Source of the DNA: Anadara kagoshimensis
Lineage: Eukaryota; Mollusca; Bivalvia; Arcoida; Arcidae
Assembly: GCA_021292105.1 (NCBI GenBank)
Contig: CM037862.1
Location: 6,862,765 to 6,926,764 of the forward strand
Direction: 5' to 3'
Length of the DNA: 64,000 nt
This document shows positions 10,090-22,413 of the stretch, one piece after another; position 1 is the first letter of the stretch, and every line of letters begins with the position of its first letter. The position numbers were made by a program, and so were the translations under genes. The notes below the pieces were generated by a model. That model saw nothing but the letters and a program-made list of their open reading frames with translations, searched no databases and had not been told where the DNA came from.

Positions 10090-13034
10090 ATGACACCTTC
10101 AGAATTATTGACTTATATTTACACAAACACTGATGAAGATGTTATCAAAATGTTCAAGAAAAATCCAGAATTGATTAAGCTACAGTTTAAATTTCGTAAG
10201 TGTTATAATATATGGTAAAACAGAAATTGTATATAATTGACTCCACAAGATTAGTTTTAAAATTGTCTTATCATTAATAAAATATTCAATTTTACGTTTG
10301 GTTAGTAAGAACGTTTCTGTTATTTTACATAAGAATTTGCTCTTGATGAACATATTAGGATACGCGAGCGTATCAGACACATGGACGTCTGGTTTTAATA
10401 AAGTATACATTTATCCTTTTTAGCTGAAATGAATATAGCCAGCATAATTTATTGCATGGCAAACAATCTCTAAATACACCAACTTAAGCGAAAAAAGCCT
10501 TTATGTCACTGAAACACATTGCGAATTTAGAGATGAGCCCAAGTACATAAGACTTTGATTTTGTCTTCCAGCGTTAAAATGAAAGTTCATAATTTTGTAT
10601 TCAAATCATCATAACAAAATAGTTTCCCATGGTATTGGAGAATTTATCATCTTATTTACAGAAATTGTTGCTAATATACTTTTATTATTTTTCTATTTTT
10701 ATTTTTTAGTATGTTTACACATTACCTACTCGAGATTTAAAAAATCAGTATGCACCTGTTGTCAGAAATTAGAAATATTCAAGCCGAACGATTCTATAGA
10801 TTTATTCGTGACAGAATTATGTTGCTTAGACAGAGGTTACTGCAAGTGTCTGCAGGCTGATAAAGAAGAAGAAGACCATTCAGAATGCCGTCCACTGGGT
10901 GAAGTTTGGAATAAAGAAAATGCAAAGACGTCTGTTTTACACATTGCTTCTGCTTTAGGGAAGAAAAAACTAGTTAAATTTATATTTCCTAAAATGAAAT
11001 GCAGTTCATACGACATTTGGGAATTATTTCATAATTTAGATAATGCAACTGGAAGTCTGAAGTTAACCCCCCTTCATGTTGCATTTATTAACAATAGAAT
11101 GGACATTTTTAAACTCTTAATTAAACGATGTGTTTATTTTCTGTGTGCCGAAGGCTATTTTATTGATAAAGTATCAGAAACTGGATATTCTTCTTATGAG
11201 CTTTGCATAACAAGTATTGCTGGATCAAATTCAATCGACTATCTAAATTGCATAATTTCTCGTTTAAAATGGTCATTTGTTAATCATGACAAAGATTTTG
11301 AAACAAGATCGTATGAAAGTATGAAATGGGCATTGTGTAAAGCGTTACACCAGAAATCATATGAATGTGCATCCTTGCTAGCAGACAATGTAAGAAACTT
11401 TTCAATATGTTGGCGTAAAGAATGTAAGAAAGCTGCCGATTTTGTTTTAGATTCTGATGATGATAGACTCTTCACAATTCTCATGAGTATCAGATCACTG
11501 AACTCATCATATTGCCTCAAAAGGTTGATAACAATTGGTAAGTATTTACGGTGATGAAAATTAATTAGTTTAAGTAGGGGACAGAGCTCACTTCAGACAA
11601 GTTGTAACACTGATAAATAGCTATAAATTTTAAATTTAGGGGCCGAGACGTATTACAGGTGCTACTAGGGCTATTGGGTTCCTGCTTATTTTAATCCCTT
11701 TATTTATGTACAGTCCCAAACCAAAGGTTCAGGTGGCAGGCAATTAAACCTGACAAAGTTTGATGCATGGAAATTGCGAAAAACCAAATTATCTCCCTTT
11801 ATAAAATGCAAAACACATATCTGTCTTCGTGCAATAAATGCTCTCATATTAAACGTTGCTATATTTCAGCGATGAGGTTGTGTTTATATATAATGTGTAA
11901 TCTGTTCGACAAAATGTATTAAAGGCATGCTTTCCAAATATGATCACTCAATGTTTACATGTACTTCTATATCGAGGATGTTTGACAAATTTGGTAAATT
12001 TCAAACTAATAACAGCATAGTGTGATAATAGCTTTGTAGTTACATATTACGGTGATACCAGTCAAGTCGTGTTATTAGTCTTGTTATTGTAATCCATGAA
12101 TTATTATATATTTATATTTTTAGGTAATAAAACATTTATCACAAAACTTATACAGATCAAAAGAAAATATAAAAAAGATCTTAAAGGTGAGCCAGTTCCT
12201 TTTCTGACACAGGCAGTGGTCTCCGGCTCTTCATTGGACATTATTGAAATTCTTCTGGCACACTGTCAGGAAGATAACTTTAGATGTTACCATGGCTATA
12301 GTGCCCTGGATTGGGCCAGTCTTTTGGGTTTTAAAGAGATGGAGAAAGTGATAAGACAAGCAGGAATAGAAGAATCTAATGACAGGTCCAGTCCGCCATT
12401 GCATGCAATATTTGACTTCGGAAACATTGAATCTGATTTGTGTGAATCAGTTAAAAGACTTATCGTAGGTGGGCATGATGTTAATGCAGAATCTAACAAT
12501 GGAATAACCCCTTTTGTAAAAGCTATTGAACTGCAATATAATGGTAATATTAACAGATATGCAAGTATTAGAACGTTACTGCAAAATGGCGCAGAACCTT
12601 TCAGAGGTATTGGATGCACAATACCTGTTGACCGTCAACTGTTGGTAGAATTTTTATACTGTAATGTAGATATCTACAACACAAATTATGAAACATCATT
12701 GTTTAAGCATTTGTTGATTACTCAACAATATGAAGATTTATTTTTATTTTTACGATGTGCCAATACCCTACCACAAAGTTACAAAAACGCACTTTCTTTT
12801 TTACATGTACATGGATTAACGGCAGATTGTAATGGGTGGGGTTTAAGGTTAAAAACAGAAATTGGGGAATTGCTGGATAAACCACAGTCTCTTCTAATTG
12901 TTTGTAGAAACCGTCTGAGACGTTTTTATGGAATTAACATTCATAGTTTTGTCAACACTTGCAATTTACCTAGTAGTATGAAGAAGCTTCTTTTGCTTGA
13001 AAATGAATTGCTTTACCAGGTAACTTCGGATTAA
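10090..13034 (+). CDS. ASB-like ankyrin repeat/SOCS-box protein, copy A (intact)
   Basis: Three coding exons: 10090-10195, 10710-11537 and 12124-13034, with GTAAGT donors, TTTTTAG acceptors and phase-1 joins throughout. They give about 614 residues. Residues 1-36 form a charged helical lead (starting MTPSELLTYIY). Residues 48-84 are cysteine-rich (CTCC, LCC, CKC). Ankyrin-type repeats follow near 109-140 (VLHIASALGKKKLVKFIF), 155-180 (TPLHVAFINNRMDIFKLL), 334-390 and 400-470. The C terminus (564-614) is a SOCS box, with BC box SLLIVCRNRLRRF and a Cul-like NLPSSMKKLLLL. ASB proteins recruit substrates to Elongin B/C-Cullin-5 ubiquitin ligases, in the cytosol or nucleus. The substrate is unknown. 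The start was chosen because this ATG follows an acceptor and is kept in all first-exon copies. Confidence 0.85.
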
Positions 13035-15194
13035 ATGCCACTTTTTTATCCAAAAACAACCCTTGAAAAAAACAAGGACTTTAATTTTTCAAAACTCGAA
13101 TATCAAGAAAAAGGTAGGTGAGGGTTGTGCACAGACAATATTTTTGTAGGGCGAAATTAATGTTTTTGGGTTAATGGACCAAGAAGTCGCTCTAGATTGA
13201 ACACTGATATATGCTGTAACATTTAACATACACGTATGTTTCAGGATTTATGCCCAAAAGGAATGTTTTCAGATAGGACATGTTTTACTGAATTTAAAAA
13301 AGTAAAGAAAAAAGGCAATAATATTTTAATTAAGAAATTTAACCCAAAAAAGTGACATGCCTTTTTCTTCTGTTGTAATTTTAGAATCTAAAAGAAAACA
13401 ATACATCTCTGATTATTTTTGTTATAGTTAAAGTAACAATACAACTTTGTGAAATAAACCTGTTCTATCGTTGGCCATTATATCTCTGATTCATCCTAAG
13501 ATTTATTAGCTCACCTGGCCAAAGGTAATTTGAGCTTATGGCATAGAGAATGTTTATAAAAATATCAAACCTTAATTACTCTAAGATAAAATTTTACATA
13601 TAATCAAGATATAACAATTTTAGCTCATTTCATTAATAAGGTGATGACCATTTACTGTGACCTTGGTTTCATGTAGAAAACGATCATGTGATCTTATGAC
13701 ATTGTGCAGTTGGTGTGTGCTTTTCAACGTCTATTTTGATTTCTCTTCTGATAAAACTTGACAGATTTCAATGGAACTTGATTAAAGTAAAAACTCTAGA
13801 AACTGGCGAATTCAGTTAAGCATGTGAACTTCCACCAGATGAGGTCTGGTGATCCTCCTGACGGTTTAGCGACTTTTGCTTAGCTAGGCTAACTACACCC
13901 GTCATATGTAAAATGAAAACGAGAAAGATAGAAACATGGAAATATGAGATGAGACGTCAACCGAATTCAAGATACTTTTGGATACAGTCTAATTAAAAAT
14001 AATAGTGTGATGATTACCATAAAAGCTTCAAGGTCTTGATTTGGACAAGTTTCCAATACTCAATATGAGTCAATTTATTTACAAGCAAGCATTTTACTGC
14101 AACCAATTCAACCATTGTGGACTGCAAATCACTGTAATTTGAAAGCGTGATTCCGGACCTGATGTAGCAGTGTCCGTATCACAAGTGGAGTGATTTGTTG
14201 CTTCAACCATAGCAATACCCGCTGTATGTTTTCCCACAATGGATGTTATTCGTATGATGTATGTATTTTTATAAAATGTAAAGACATAATATTGCTTTTT
14301 TCATACTTAGGGTTGAAGGATCGCATCTTATCTGCTCTGGAGTAAGGATGCATATTTTATAAACATTTGCACTGGCATTACGAAATATTTAAACACTGAT
14401 TTCTGCATGAAACCTTGAAATCAAAAACAAACATTCTAATCCATATCCGAATCAAAATCCAAAAGCAAAGTGAAAACTTTAAAACTTACAAATTAGGCGA
14501 AGCATGTTAATTTTCACCAGGGAAGTGAGACCGGTTGCTCCAGAAGGGTAAGCATATCATGTTTAGCTAGCTACCACTGCGACGCGTATAATCAAACTGA
14601 TTGAAAGGAACATGGATTTATGAGACGTTGACAATGTAACAGTTTGGCAGTTCCAAGGATTGAACCCGGTTTAGCTGTCGGTATTTCCTTTCCGTTTTCC
14701 ATTTTAAGGGATTTAAGTTCGCAAGATGATGTGTCTGTTGTCGCAAGATCGGGGTTTCCAGGCCTCCGATCCTTAAGATAGCTATGATATTCTACGGTTT
14801 ACTGTTGCATAAATAGGTTTGAAACTAATAATTTTGTTATAAATTATTAAAACTAAACGCAGAGACACGCAAACCATATGCCATCTTCGGTATTTAAATT
14901 TAAATTATAGTGTTATTAAATCATTTGGATCTGGTAAAACTTCTGATGTGTGTACAAAGGCGAATTTTGCATTCATAATAAAATAGTATATTGGTGTTAA
15001 TATTTTATCTACAATAACCGCAATATACTGTTCTTCATTATAAATCAACACCTTGTCTGTGGCTATATAGAAGAACTTCTCTGACGGATGATATATTGCG
15101 GATTTTTTTGTCAAACATGCTGTAAATTTTTTATGTCTTTGTAGAATCAGAAATCTGTAAATCACTCATTTAATGCAATCATTTGGTTTTCAAC
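13035..15194 (+). other. 3' flank of ASB copy A
   Basis: Nearly identical to 32772-34940 in unit B and partly alignable with unit C. AATAAA at 13453-13458 is kept in the other copies (33186, 56156) and is a candidate polyadenylation signal. No other gene is supported. A minus-strand frame at 14905-15165 is discussed among the rejected items. Confidence 0.55.
13815..14590 (+). repeat. Two copies of a GTTTAGCTAGCTA dispersed repeat
   Basis: Related blocks at 13815-13905 and 14505-14590 share CACCAG, GTGAGACC, CC...GAAGGGTAAGCA and TTTAGCTAGCTA. Further copies are at 33550-33635, 34243-34320 and 58015-58095, with one inverted at 61365-61445. This is an interspersed repeat of unknown class. Confidence 0.6.
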
Positions 15195-15220
15195 TGTTCA
15201 ACTCTGAGACCTTCAGAGTT

Positions 15221-15308
15221 ATGACCTTCATTTACACAAGCATTAAAAAAGATGTTATTAACTTGTTTAAGAGAAATTCAGACTTGATAAGGCTACAATT
15301 TACATTTG
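15221..15308 (+). pseudogene. Extra ASB first exon (degenerate or alternative)
   Basis: 88 bases homologous to the 3' part of ASB exon 1. The original ATG has become CTG and one base is lost, but an in-frame ATG (MTFIYTSIKKDVINLF) opens 29 codons. The exon ends in the same splice phase with donor GTAAGC. It could be an alternative first exon for the next unit downstream or a relic. Confidence 0.5.
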
Positions 15309-16559
15309 GTAAGCGTTAAAATCTGTGGCTTATGCTCCACGGGGGAGTTTAAAAGGCCCAAGTCAAGTAAGTGTTAAAATTGAAATGAAATAATAACAGT
15401 TTTACACTCAAACATGATCACATCCCTTTGTGACTACAATTTTAGGAAATTTTTTTTTCATTATTATCCCGATACTATAATTAAGGGTTAAGTGGTTTAC
15501 GGTGTTGATCTGGAACTTAAAAGTCTGTCATGTTGTGGACTAGCTAGCACTTTAGGATGTCGTTTATTTTTCATTAACAAGATTCCATTTTCCCGAGTAA
15601 GAGTAAGTCTAAAGAATTAAAATTTTGATAGAATGTGTCTATTGAAAATTGTAGATAATAGTTACGATGTTGTTTGGTTTTTTATTTAAAGTTGTATCCG
15701 TAATTTAACCTATTCGCGACGAGAACTATTTTACTAATCTCTTTTATGTTCTGTCTTGCACTAGCGCGCACTCAGGACGACTTTAACCCCCTTGCTGCCG
15801 GAAGGACATATATGTCCACAGGTTTGAATGAAATTTGAAGATAAAATAAAAGATCATTATGTAATGCAGGGACACTTAGGAAAGCTTAGAGCGTTTGCAC
15901 AGTGGAATATGTAATACTTTTAAATATTTTTTATGACGTCACTTGTCGTTTTATGACGTTAAGCTGTGAAAATGACGTCATAAAACAATCATACCTTATC
16001 ATTACATCGCTACCTATTAATGATTTTCTGGTCCAAAATCTGAAGAAGCTATCACAGGATTTGCATAGTTACTTGATAGTTTCATTGACATCATAAAAAT
16101 AAGTTTAATTAAGTTTTCGCATTTCAAACATTGCTCCATTTATCGTTGGAGAAGTATTTTCAATAACTATTTCGTTTATCTGTTTATACTAGCCTTTATC
16201 GGTGATTTGATTTCATAATTCAATGTACATTTGTTTACTAGCATATTCAAGAAAATCAGTTTCATACACTTATAAAACCGTGTATTGTATGATTCTTCGC
16301 GGTTAATTTCATTTCTCTAATTTCATACGATTTTCCTGCAAGATAAAAGATAGTTCTGATTGCATTTTTGCAAGACAGAACTACTGTCCGTTTACTCGGC
16401 TGGAGAGAAAGGAATAACGCTAATATCTCAAAGATTTGAATGGCACGGTTAAAAATCAAATAATCATTTACTTACATGAGCAGAGTCGTTGCTAATAATC
16501 TTTATTTAGATCTAATCCGTGCATTATAACTCCTTTAATGCACCAAAACGTGTTTTGGA

Positions 16560-16913
16560 TGGGTGTTTACAATGGTAAAAATTTTGACAAAATGGCGGAG
16601 TCTTTCGTGTGACGTAATGATGACGGAAGAATTTATTATTTACGTAGGTTCGCGAGGGGTACAATGAAGGGTAGTCAAAGGTTGGGTTGAGTTTAAAAGT
16701 TTGAATTTACGTCAATTTTTTCAAAAGTTTGAAAATGCAGAAAGGTAGTTCACTTTATTACTTTATTAAATCGATTTTGGTCATCCCGGTTACTCAAAAA
16801 TCAATCCGTTCTTGAGCTGCACTAACCTACGTAAATAGTCGACTCTTTCGTCATGACTATGTAACATAAAGAACCCCGCCATTTCGCAAAAAGATTACCA
16901 TTGTAAACACCCA
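16560..16913. mobile_element. MITE with about 95-base inverted repeats
   Basis: TGGGTGTTTACAATGGTAA at the left is answered by the complement TTACCATTGTAAACACCCA at the right. The arms also share AAATGGCGG and TTATTTACGTAGGTT. It is 354 bases long, non-coding, and nested in the TTAA element. I could not define a target duplication. Confidence 0.75.
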
Positions 16914-17769
16914 CCCAGGTTATATTTTGTCCCATAAAATGATATATTAAGCAAGAATGGAACCAAAACAGAAATTTTCAGTTACGACTCGGCTCATGTA
17001 AGTAAAAGAATCATTGATTTGTACCGGTCGTATTGAAATTTAGAGAGTATTTTGCGATCTTGCTTTCACCGAAATAGGCTAAATAAACAGTAGCATTATC
17101 ATACTACTCTAGTATTTGTTTTTAGTGCAAAATAGTTAATCCTTCGTAATTTATTCATCTTGTTATAATCACTTATAGCTAATATAGATTTCAATTTATC
17201 CCAATGCAAACGAAAAATTAAATATTTCAACAAACAAAGGTCTACATCATATTAGCAGTAAAAAAAAGTGACAGTTAAGGTGCAAATTACCATAACATAA
17301 AAAGGACAAAGTCAATGTGAGACAATTTTTATATTGGACCGGATCTATAGTCAATAACGTTTTTTTTCTGTAATGGGAATTGGTTTCCAGATTAATATTT
17401 AATACGATTTTTAGTTTCTCCAAAAGAAGTTTTTTTTTATAACACAACAACACTATCTACTCGTTTTTTTTTCTTAAATAGAAAGAGGTTAACAGATTTT
17501 AGGAGTCGCTGAAGTAACTGAATGGAAAAAATGAATAATAAAAATAATAAACGGCAATTACAACTTAAATTAGTTATACAATTACGTACATAATATACTA
17601 TGTATAAATTATCCGTACGGCTAAGATAAGTGTTGATATTTGAAATATGTTAAATTTGTTTGCTGTTGTACACGGTAGAGTAATGAGACTTTATTTTGTA
17701 CTTATCGCAGTAAACGTTCATCCAACTGAATTAAATGCATTATCAATGCACAGTCATAGAACTGAACAT

Positions 17770-17806
17770 TCAACGGCTTAACCACTCGGCCGCCAGCTTG
17801 TAAGGG
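17770..17806 (-). pseudogene. Partial tRNA-like 5' half
   Basis: The minus strand reads GGCGGCCGAGTGGTTAAGCC, the D-arm/A-box of a Ser- or Leu-type tRNA. No B box follows within 100 bases, so it is a fragment. Confidence 0.35.
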
Positions 17807-18151
17807 ATACGGTGTAATGATAACATGCGATAATATTAATGAAATTAATGTTACGAATCAACTAGCCAAATACCTATCAATATTTTATTATAAAATAAAT
17901 TCAAAATGAAAAAAATACACAGGGATTCCAAACCATATATATATTTGTTTGTTTATTATCACGCCGAGAAACACATTTTATTTTCCATTTTTCCATTCAG
18001 TTCAAATATCTTCTTTATTTCCTTTACTTATCTGGTATACATCGCTCTAAAATCTTAAAATTGCAATTCTATTCAACCAAAAAAATTATGTTGGTACTCT
18101 GTAATACCACCGAAAAAAAGGAATTGCAAAATATACGAGAAATTGCCGTTT

Positions 18152-18478
18152 AATGCTACAGTCACACACAGCCGGGTCACAAACCGGATTAGTCTGGAAT
18201 GGAGGTTAATTTATGCTACAATCACACGGCCGGGCACGAACCGGATAAAAACGGATTGACCTGCATCGTGACCCGTGGTAATTCTTCATGGATAGAGGGG
18301 CTGCGATACGACCATATTTTATCCGTATTGACCCGGTTCGTACCGCATTACATGCATCAATGCATTTCAACCCGCAAAGTAAAACCGCATAGACCTTTGT
18401 CTCGCATACTGCATTGCCTTCATGCAACAGATTTTAAAAAAGGTTTACATCCGGGCGGATACATGTGTGGCTGTATTA
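18152..18478. mobile_element. Possible small inverted-repeat element
   Basis: The left end has TACAGTCACACACAGCC and the right end has ATGTGTGGCTGTATTATA, which are partial complements. The interior repeats an ACCCGGTTCGTACCGCA/GAACCGGAT motif in both directions. Non-coding, nested in the TTAA element. Confidence 0.4.
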
Positions 18479-19519
18479 TAAATCTATCAGTTCATGGGGT
18501 TTGAAGAAAAACTTATTAAATTCAAAATGTCACAAATGTACTAAAACTGCGATAACTAATGATTAAAACAAATGTTATATCGAAAACGAAGTCAAAGATA
18601 TAACTGAAAACTATCACTTTAGGTGGTTCACGATCTCGACCGGGGTCTGAACAAGACTTGTCAAGCACATGGAAGTGTCACTGGGTCCTTCGGAAGAGAC
18701 CGATGTCGTGTTTGAATTAATTTACCAGATTCAACGTTTTTCTTTGTTCTGAGATTGTGATTTGGAATGGAATGTTAGTTTTATTATTTATTGAAATGTG
18801 CATATACCGGTAGACAATTGCAATCCCACTGTGCCAATGAAAAGTTGTCTAATGAAAATGAAAATTGGTGATTACAAATCGTACAAGATTACAACTCTTT
18901 CAGTGCACCTATTATTTTGTTTTAAGAGGGATTTAAGTAGGCACCGGTGTACTCTTTTCTTACATGAAGGTGAAAAATATACAACTGAATTTGTCTCAAA
19001 AATAGTAAAAGGATACAGATAGTCTTTCCTTGGGTTGTTAGAATACGAAGTATCACGCCTGGGTATCACATTGTTAGAAGCAAATAAATCGCAGAAGACC
19101 TCAGCCATATATTAAACTGATCATTTGTCTATTTATTGATAAACTTTATCTTTTAAATACTGTTTAATTTCCACACCAAAAACTACCAAAGCTTGTTAGT
19201 GCCATTTTATACAAAAGACAAAATATGGTAAGTGGTTCAAACGAGATACTACTTGAAGTCGTTTAAACGATATCATTAAGTCGTATTTATATGACCAAGT
19301 GACTTTTATTTCTATAGTGGTGTTTTTAATTGAGGTATACTTTAATATAACAATAGATATATCGACATATGTATGTTAAATTAAATTACACAGCTATGTT
19401 TTTATTTTGAAGTAAAATAGATATGTGCCACAAGTCAAAAGTCCCCATTCAAAAGTCACATCTTGAAACTGAAAGCTCAAAAGTCCCCTCAGCGCTTCCA
19501 TACTTTACTGTGATATGAT

Positions 19520-20100
19520 ACGGAATGGGTTGAGTTAAGCAATGGTGTTTAACGTCTTAGTCAAGAATATTTCACTTATATCAAGACGTCGTCAGCTATA
19601 GGCGAACATGCAGAAATTGTAATGAAATATACTCTTACATTCAGCCATTAAGGATTTGGTAAATTTTTATTAAATGTGAACTTAGTAGTAATTAGTTAAT
19701 AATAACGATTCATAAAATGACATCAAGTTGTCAAATCCTGTAAACCTTGGTAATAAACAAAACAGGATGAATATGACGTTATTCTGCTAGTCCTTTTCAA
19801 GTTGTTGGTAAACAAGTCAGAAATATAAACCCTGGCACTACACACACACATACTCTCAGACACACAACAGGACTGAATAGTTTTGGGACCCGCAGTCCAA
19901 AGTTGCTGGATTACCTCGACGGGACACATATCACTGAGCACACATCACAACATGAACATCCGCTACAGGTTCTAAGCTGGTATTTCATAATCATCACGTT
20001 TTGTGTTGTTTCGTTAAATTTTGCCTGTGCGTTGCGCTTTTGGCATTATACAGCAGTGTTATTTCAAGTATCATGCCACACCTTCCGTGACACTTGACCT
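19520..20100 (-). mobile_element. SINE family 1 copy, interrupted
   Basis: AGTCAAGAATATTTCACTTA and GACGTCGTCAG at 19555-19615 match the family 1 body. The next part of that body (GCGCTTTTGGCATTATACAGC) resumes only at about 20035, so about 400 bases of other sequence separate the halves. The tRNA head is missing. Confidence 0.55.
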
Positions 20101-21134
20101 AGTTTATTTTATGTTCCCATCCGAAAGAACTGTCACCTTCAATTAGTAAATCCGTGTCTTTTCTAATTTGATAGAAATTTCCATTCCATATTGACATATA
20201 CCCGCGATAATATTTGACCGCCACAGTTTGGTTAGAAAATGATGAGATTGTGCATGAATCTTCAAATTTGCTTCTTGGTTTTATATACCGAGGGCACCAT
20301 GACATTATGTTTTTTTGAAATTCAAAATTCATTTCTTTGCAGTTATATTGAAATTTTGGTTGGTTTATTAAACATTATTTTACGTCGCATCAGCAATTTT
20401 TCAGCTTTTCGTGACGAGGCATTTTTTAATTTATTTTATTTTTTTAATTAATCTTAAGGGTTACTCTACATGGAAACATGAGTTCATGTGGTGTGTGAAT
20501 TTTATCGAACATTAACGGTCTGTTTTTGTACGAATACGTACTAATGACGGGCTTTTTAGTGCTAGTACACTCCTTTGCAATATTACAGATTATTCAGCTG
20601 ATTGTGATGGTACCCATCAACCAGTAAATGCCAGAGGTGTATTTGCACATCGAAAGTAGACTAAATAATTCAGAGATACCCTGGCAAAATTCACTTATTT
20701 ATTTTTTTTATTTTCCCCCCGTCGTTTCTCTAACAATTAGGACAAACAAACGCGTAGTTATACTTTACACAACAAGCATACGACAATAAAATAAAAGTAC
20801 ATAAATAAAGAAAAGAATCCACAATATAGCGACGGAAATAGCGATAAATTTGCGTTAAACTTCCAGCACCTGTCGATCACATAGTAAGTAAATGACAGTG
20901 ACGTCACACAAATTACTTCACAAATCGGAAGTTTTAATGACGTCATCGAGGAAAAGACGTTTCAATTTATTCAAATTTATTCTTCATTGGTCTAAATATC
21001 CAGTAGTTTTGTTTATTTTGTTCGTTCATTGTAGTTGTATACAATAAAAAGCAAATAAAAATCTTCAGTTTTTTCCATAATCTACCGGCACTGGGTAATC
21101 AAATGATTTTCACTCCCGGCAGCAAGGGGGTTAA

Positions 21135-21327
21135 GTTGCTAGCTTACCCAGTCAGTACGCCGCAGACAAGCATACAATGTACCCAGTCACATTATACTGA
21201 CACCAGGTGAATCAGTAAATGCCAAGGAAAATTCAATTTCGCTCATGGGGTCTGAGCGGGACTCGAACTCAAAGCGATGAGAGACCCGGGATTTGTATAC
21301 TGACGTCTTATCCATTAGGGCACTGAC

Positions 21328-21330
<3 letters not shown>
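21135..21330 (-). mobile_element. tRNA-Arg-like SINE (family 2)
   Basis: On the minus strand the head at 21327-21245 reads GTGCCCTAATGGATAAGACG (A box) and GAGTTCGAGTCCCGC (B box). The body includes GGTGTCAGTATAATGTGACT. A near-identical copy in the next unit is at 38568-38765. The TTAA element inserted at this SINE's end. Confidence 0.7.
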
Positions 21331-21369
<39 letters not shown>

Positions 21370-21976
21370 CATTATTATTATTACTAGTAGTAGTAGTACT
21401 AACCAATCAAATAAAAACCTAAAAGTTCAGCCAATCGACTCGAAAATAAATATTAAATAAGTATTAAAAAATTAACATTGTCTACTAAGAAAAAGGTGCT
21501 CAAAAATAATTGAAGAAACTCACAATATTCAAGAAGATGTTTTTAATATACACCATTTAATATCGGACCACAAGTGAACGGGTTATTCAACTAAGGTACG
21601 AACAAATTATAACGAGGTATATTGCTCTTATATGTAAATTTATTTTTTCACAGAAATGTGCGTGTTGTGTTTAAATGTATCTAAAATCAATCTGTTGCGA
21701 TCCGATAATTCTACTGTCTAGGTAGTTTCCTCCCATTTTAAGGGCACCGTCAGTGATAAGTAATACAAAAGTCGTACTACTATAATGGCAATTGTAATAA
21801 AAGTATATAAACTAATTATTTAAGAACTAGCGAATAAAAAACATTGGCTGCTGAACATAAAACACACGCATTTCATAGCTATATGGCTATGATGTTATTT
21901 TTGGTAGTCCCAATTCTTATTCTTACGTAAATCAATCATTTGGGTCTGTTGTGTGTACACAGGCGCTATCTCTTAA
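21331..21976 (+). other. ASB-array flank, 5' part of unit B
   Basis: An ATT/AGT microsatellite (21335-21400), then the ACCAATCAA repeat, then sequence homologous to 38833-39323 and, at its end, to 50449-50531. No coding frame. It ends at the TTAA target of the Kolobok-like element. Confidence 0.6.
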
Positions 21977-22413
21977 AGGCCGAGGCTGACCTATTTGAAA
22001 ATCCGGTGGTACACCAATTAAGCCTATATGGATGTAGGGGAGGGGCTTATCTTATAGCTGGTGTTAATAATAGCAGCCAGCATGTAAACATTGCCATGTG
22101 CATATTATAATACTCACTATATGATTTATTGTTAAAGTACCGTTGATCAGAGACATTAATAAATACAATAATAATCCCAGTGAATGTGTGTCTGTATCCA
22201 GAGTTATAATACATGTATAATTAAAACTAGTTTAGTTATAATTTATTGACATTATTTTTGAAGTTAATTTAACAATCCAAATTATTTCTGTAATGATTCT
22301 TTTTACAAACTTTGAACAATATTAAACTAATCTTAGAATAACCTTGATATGTAACAATCCCAAATATTTGATCTGTAACTATAAGTAAGTTTTTTGTACA
22401 CCTTTTTCCCTTT

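Larger units (their letters stand above)
15787..21130. mobile_element. TTAA-flanked piggyBac-type element, non-coding
   Basis: Terminal inverted repeats start CCCCCTTGCTGCCGG at both ends (15787-15801 and the complement at 21116-21130). The element is flanked by TTAA at 15783-15786 and 21131-21134. The paralogous locus at 38520-38600 is unoccupied and has a single TTAA (38564-38567) between the same flanks, proving the insertion. TTAA duplication and C-rich ends are typical of piggyBac. No transposase frame is visible in 5.3 kb, so it is non-autonomous or fully decayed. TGACGTCA occurs twice near each end (15934, 15973; 20899, 20938). Other repeats are nested inside. Confidence 0.85.

Noticed and set aside
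10595-10709. Hydrophobic, membrane-like N terminus in the long frame of ASB exon 2
   Set aside because: It lies upstream of the splice acceptor at 10708-10709 and is the translated pyrimidine-rich intron end. Copies B and C support the same acceptor.
14905-15165. Minus-strand 86-codon frame conserved at 14905, 34640 and 36000
   Set aside because: The three copies are recent duplicates, so conservation is expected. The more diverged homologous sequence at 25560-25740 and 50540-50740 carries indels, and no protein family is recognised.
18199-18504. 101-codon plus-strand frame
   Set aside because: It runs through an inverted-repeat element with repeated CCGG-rich motifs on both strands and has no recognisable domain.
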